NCBI GenBank assembly: GCA_039930465.1
Contig: JBDTTU010000142.1
Coordinates: 1-9,001 of the forward strand
Source: LMDS01 sp039930465
Lineage (GTDB): Bacteria > Pseudomonadota > Gammaproteobacteria > Burkholderiales > Burkholderiaceae_C
DNA length: 9,001 nucleotides
Reading direction: 5' to 3'
Positions 6,073-9,001 of the stretch are shown here, piece after piece. Position 1 is the first letter of the stretch. Each line of letters begins with the position of its first letter. Made by a program: the position numbers and the translations under genes. The notes below the pieces were generated by a model. It made no database searches and had not been told where the DNA came from. It worked only from the letters and a program-made list of their open reading frames with translations.

Positions 6073-6891
6073 ATGAACGCCCACCCGCTCGCCCCCATCA
6101 CCGACGACCAGGTCGACAGCTTCTGGCGCGACGGCGCCGCCTGCCTGCGCGGGATGTTCGGCAATGAATGGATCGAACACATGCGCGAGGCGGTTGAAGA
6201 CGACCTGGCAAACCCCGGCCCGCTGGCGCGCGAATACGCCACCAAGCAAGGTCAACGGTTTCTCGGCGATATTGGCGCCTGGGCCGTGAAGCCGGGGCTG
6301 CGCCAATTCGTCGAAGAGTCACCTGCAGCCGAGATCGCGGCGCGCCTGCTCAAGAGCCGCAAGGTCAACTTCCTGTACGACCAGCTGTTCGTGAAAGAGC
6401 CCGGCACCTCGGCGATCACACCCTGGCACCAGGACGGGCCCTACTGGCCGGTGCGCGGCGACCAGATCCTGTCGATCTGGTTCGCGCTCGACGACGTGAC
6501 GGTCGAGTCGAGCGGCGTCGAGTATCTGAAGGGCTCGCACCGTTGGGGCAAGGAGTACCGGCCGGTGAGCTTTGGCGGTGACGCCGCGATGTACAAGATG
6601 CTGCCCGGCGACACGCTGCCCGACATCGAGGCCATGCGTGGCCAGTTCGAGGTGATGAACTGGGACATGAAAGCCGGCGACTGCCTGATCCACCACTGCA
6701 TGACCGTGCACGGCGCGCCCGGCAACGCCAGCTCCACACGCCGGCGCCGCGCCTACGCCACACGCTGGACCGGCGACGACGTGGTCTACGCGCCGCGCGA
6801 AGGCCAGGCCGCGATCACGATCGACAAGCCGGGCATCGAGCCCGGGCAAGCGATCGACTGCGCGGTGTTTCCCCGCTTGTGGCCGCGCTGA
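6073..6891 (+). CDS. Phytanoyl-CoA dioxygenase (PhyH) family oxygenase
   Basis: A 272-residue non-haem Fe(II)/2-oxoglutarate oxygenase of the PhyH family, expected to hydroxylate an organic substrate with release of succinate and CO2. The iron ligands are visible as H119 and D121 in PWHQDGPYW (117-125) and H213 in TVHGAPGN (211-218). R224, eleven residues after the distal histidine, is positioned like the 2-oxoglutarate-binding arginine of human PhyH. EYLKGSH (150-156) is a typical conserved strand. Length is normal for bacterial members, which act on diverse small molecules, so phytanoyl-CoA need not be the substrate. The ATG has a good ribosome site, GGAGA at 6061-6065, seven bases upstream. 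It is the first gene of a three-gene cassette and is divergent from the LuxR-type regulator. Confidence 0.9.
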   Translation: MNAHPLAPITDDQVDSFWRDGAACLRGMFGNEWIEHMREAVEDDLANPGPLAREYATKQGQRFLGDIGAWAVKPGLRQFVEESPAAEIAARLLKSRKVNFLYDQLFVKEPGTSAITPWHQDGPYWPVRGDQILSIWFALDDVTVESSGVEYLKGSHRWGKEYRPVSFGGDAAMYKMLPGDTLPDIEAMRGQFEVMNWDMKAGDCLIHHCMTVHGAPGNASSTRRRRAYATRWTGDDVVYAPREGQAAITIDKPGIEPGQAIDCAVFPRLWPR

Positions 6892-6935
6892 TGCGCGCCT
6901 TCGGTGCCGAGCCAAACCCACACAAGGAATCTGGA

Positions 6936-8096
6936 ATGCATCTCAAAAACTCGCCCCTGCGCCGCGTGCTGGCGCTCATGGCCGGCCTCGGTCTGGCCGC
7001 TGCCGCGCACGCCGACATCAACATCGGCGTGATCGTCTCGCTCACCGGGCCGGGCGCGTCGCTCGGCATTCCGGCCGACAACACCATCAAGCTCTGGCCG
7101 ACCGAGCTCGGTGGCCAGAAGGTCAAGCTCATCGTGTTGAACGACGCCACCGACCCGACCACGGCGGCGAAGAACGCGACCAAGCTGATCACCGAAGACA
7201 AGGTCGACGTGATCATCGGCCCGTCACTCACGCCGACCTCGCTGGCCGTCATCGAAGTGGCGGCGCGCTCGGGCGTGCCGGTGATCTCGCTCGCCAGAGG
7301 CGGCGCGATCGTCGAGCCGCAAGACGGGCCGCGCCGCTGGGCCTTCAAGATGGCGCCGACCGAGACGATCTCGATCAACGCCGTGCTCGATCACATGGCG
7401 AAGAACAAGGCCAGCACGGTCGCGACCATCGGCATCACCACCGCCTACGGTGAAGGTTTCCTGAAAGCGATCGAGCGCCTCGCGCCGGCCAAGAACGTGA
7501 AGATCGTGGCGGTCGAGAAATACGCGCAGGCCGACCAGAGTGTCACGCCGCAGGTGCTCAAGCTGATGGCGGCCAACCCCGACGCGGTCTACATCTTCAG
7601 CGCCGGCACGCCGGGGGCGCTGCCGCACATCGAACTCGTGAAGCGGGGCTACAAGGGCCTGATCTACCAGACGCAGGGCGTGGCGAACGCCGACTTCCTG
7701 CGTGTTGGCGGCAAGGATCTCGACGGCAGCTTCATGACGGTGGCGCCGGTGCTCGTGCCCGAACAGCTACCCGATGCGAACCCGGTCAAGGCTGTCGGTG
7801 TCGACTACGTGAAACGCTACGAGGCGAAATACGGCGCCGGTTCGCGCTCATTGTTCGGCGCAACCGCGTGGGACGCGAGCCTGTGGCTCAACGCGGCGAT
7901 TCCGGTGGCGCTGAAATCCGGCAAGACCGGCACGCCGGAGTTCCGCACCGCGCTGCGCGATGCGATCGAAGGCCTGAAGGAATTCGTCGGTTCACAGGGC
8001 GTGTTCAATCTCAGCGACAAGGACCACAACGGCGTTGATGCGCGCAGCCAGGTGATGGTGAAGGTCGAAGCCGGGCAATGGAAGCTGGTGAAGTGA
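6936..8096 (+). CDS. ABC transporter substrate-binding protein (Peripla_BP_6 / LivK-like)
   Basis: A 386-residue periplasmic solute-binding protein of the branched-chain amino acid (Leu/Ile/Val) type-I fold. A signal peptide is clear: basic KNSPLRR, hydrophobic core VLALMAGLGLAAA, and an AHA cleavage site at 24-26, with the mature protein starting at D27. The mature start INIGVIVSLTGPGASLG (28-44) and the stretch DVIIGPSLTPTSLAV (91-105) are typical of the family, as is AWDASLWLNAA near the C-terminus. No lipobox cysteine is present, so it should be soluble in the periplasm. I chose ATG 6936, which has AAGGA at 6924-6928 seven bases upstream. It lies 44 bases after the dioxygenase gene and overlaps the DUF3237 gene by four bases. 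Ligands of this family include amino acids, aromatic acids and urea; the ligand here is unknown. No cognate permease or ATPase is in the window. Confidence 0.92.
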   Translation: MHLKNSPLRRVLALMAGLGLAAAAHADINIGVIVSLTGPGASLGIPADNTIKLWPTELGGQKVKLIVLNDATDPTTAAKNATKLITEDKVDVIIGPSLTPTSLAVIEVAARSGVPVISLARGGAIVEPQDGPRRWAFKMAPTETISINAVLDHMAKNKASTVATIGITTAYGEGFLKAIERLAPAKNVKIVAVEKYAQADQSVTPQVLKLMAANPDAVYIFSAGTPGALPHIELVKRGYKGLIYQTQGVANADFLRVGGKDLDGSFMTVAPVLVPEQLPDANPVKAVGVDYVKRYEAKYGAGSRSLFGATAWDASLWLNAAIPVALKSGKTGTPEFRTALRDAIEGLKEFVGSQGVFNLSDKDHNGVDARSQVMVKVEAGQWKLVK

Positions 8097-8572
8097 ACAC
8101 GCCGGCCGACCCGCTCGCCGCGCCGGCGCTCTTGCGCCTGGCCGATCTGTCGGTGCAGGTGGCGGCGCCGATCGAAGTCGGCAAGGTCGGCCACGGCACG
8201 CGCCGCGTGATCGCCATCCTCGGCGGCACCTGCACCGCGCGCGACTGGACGGCGCGGGTATTGCCCGGTGGCGCCGACTTCCAGTTGATCGTCAATGAAC
8301 GTTTGGCGCGGCTCGAAGCACGCTACGTGCTCGAGACCGACGCCGGCGACCGCATCTACGTGCACAACGACGCGGTGCGCACCGCTGCGCCGGAAGTGAT
8401 GGCGAAGCTGGTGCGTGGCGAGCCGGTCGACCCGGCTTCGGTCTACTTCCGCTGCGCACCGCGCTTCGAGGCCAGCGCGCCATCGCTTGCGTGGATGATG
8501 GAGCGCATGTTCCTCGGCACCGGCCTGCGCCGGCCGAACGACGTGGTGATGCGCTTCTTCGAGGTGATGTGA
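8093..8572 (+). CDS. DUF3237 domain protein
   Basis: A 159-residue small protein matching the DUF3237 family from memory. The recognisable signature runs from LGGTCTARDWTARVLPGGAD (43-62) through ARYVLETDAGDRIYV (76-90, a typical ARYxLETxDG element) to YFRCAPRFE (118-126) and LGTGLRRPND (141-150). Family members are small single-domain, probably beta-barrel proteins of uncharacterised biochemistry. No signal peptide or membrane segment is seen, so it should be cytosolic. I chose the GTG at 8093 because it forms a GTGA overlap with the stop of the binding-protein gene and has GGAAG eight bases upstream. An in-frame ATG at 8078 (five residues longer) is the alternative. Tight coupling to the binding protein and dioxygenase suggests a shared substrate pathway. 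Its end is only seven bases from the converging saccharopine dehydrogenase-like gene. Confidence 0.87.
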   Translation: MNTPADPLAAPALLRLADLSVQVAAPIEVGKVGHGTRRVIAILGGTCTARDWTARVLPGGADFQLIVNERLARLEARYVLETDAGDRIYVHNDAVRTAAPEVMAKLVRGEPVDPASVYFRCAPRFEASAPSLAWMMERMFLGTGLRRPNDVVMRFFEVM

Positions 8573-8579
8573 AGCAGCG

Positions 8580-9001
8580 TCAGGCCGCGTGCGCCAGAGT
8601 CTCTGCCGCGTAGACCCGGCCAAAGCGGTTCGCGAGAAAGGCCGCCAGCGGCACCTCTTCCTGGCGCACGAAACCTTGTTGCGGCAGCTCGCCCGCGGCC
8701 AGCATGTCCAGCATTGCGCACAGGCTCGACGCGGTCGTGATCTGGATCGCGCTGCGCATCTTGCCGGCCAGCACGTGGCTGTAGATCTTGCGGGCGTAGG
8801 TTTCCTGCTGCAGGCGGCCGTCGCGCAGGCCGGCGACAGTGACGAACACGATCACCACGTCTTGCATCGTCGTGGGCAATGATTTTTCGAGAATGTCTTT
8901 CAAGACATCGCGCCGGTCTTTCAGGCGCAGGTCGTGCAGCAGCGCTTTCATGATCGCGGCGTGGCCGGGGTAGCGGATCGTGCGGTAGTTCAGCGTGCGC
9001 A
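8580..9001 (-). CDS. Saccharopine dehydrogenase-family protein, C-terminal part (cut by window edge)
   Basis: The C-terminal roughly 139 residues of a saccharopine dehydrogenase-family oxidoreductase; the rest lies beyond 9001. The frame is open to the right edge and begins LNYRTIRYPGHAAIMK. It continues with DLRLKDRRDVLKDILE, LPTTMQDVVIVFVTV, RLQQETYARKIY, AIQITTASSLCAML and the terminal GFVRQEEVPLAAFLANRFGRVY, which is the usual end of this family's C-terminal catalytic/substrate domain. Such enzymes act in lysine metabolism through the saccharopine pathway, but many bacterial members have other or unknown substrates. The NAD(P)-binding N-terminal domain is not in view, so cofactor and start cannot be judged. 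An internal ATG at 8951 is not the real start, since family sequence continues before it. The gene converges on the DUF3237 gene with seven bases between stops. Confidence 0.88.
   Translation of the reverse strand, partial: RTLNYRTIRYPGHAAIMKALLHDLRLKDRRDVLKDILEKSLPTTMQDVVIVFVTVAGLRDGRLQQETYARKIYSHVLAGKMRSAIQITTASSLCAMLDMLAAGELPQQGFVRQEEVPLAAFLANRFGRVYAAETLAHAA

Overview
The window is GC-rich, with strong third-position G/C in the real reading frames, and carries gene families typical of Betaproteobacteria, most likely a Burkholderiales bacterium. The taxon is inferred from composition and gene content only. No rRNA, tRNA, CRISPR array, insertion sequence or phage gene was seen. Nine complete protein genes and one gene cut by the right edge account for almost all of it.

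Layout. Bases 1-261 hold no convincing gene and are poorer in GC (about 60% by my count) than the genes beside them. On the minus strand, 2257-262 is a two-gene operon: a PLP-dependent threonine/serine dehydratase followed 16 bases later by an NAD(P)-dependent epimerase/dehydratase-type SDR. Divergent from it, 2389-3194 (+) is a toxin-antitoxin pair, a ribbon-helix-helix antitoxin and a PIN-domain (VapC-type) toxin that overlap by one base. Three direct repeats with an exact 15-base period lie just upstream of the antitoxin and look like its operator. At 4988-3207 (-) is a polytopic membrane protein of unknown function with a C-terminal zinc ribbon. At 5904-5062 (-) is a LuxR-type regulator whose end is marked by a perfect 11-bp GC hairpin.

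Divergent from the regulator, 6073-8572 (+) is a compact three-gene cassette: a phytanoyl-CoA dioxygenase-family Fe(II)/2-oxoglutarate oxygenase, a secreted Liv/Peripla_BP_6-type solute-binding protein, and a DUF3237 protein translationally coupled to it. A saccharopine dehydrogenase-family gene (8580 to beyond 9001, minus strand) converges on the cassette.

How the genes may work together. The dioxygenase cassette plus the divergent LuxR regulator reads as a small uptake or sensing and catabolic unit for an unknown organic compound. No permease or ATPase gene accompanies the binding protein inside the window. The toxin-antitoxin pair is a self-contained module. The dehydratase-SDR pair is probably metabolic, with an unknown SDR substrate. 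The best candidates for something undescribed are the dioxygenase/binding protein/DUF3237 cassette, the zinc-ribbon membrane protein, and the antitoxin operator array with its unusual PIN toxin.
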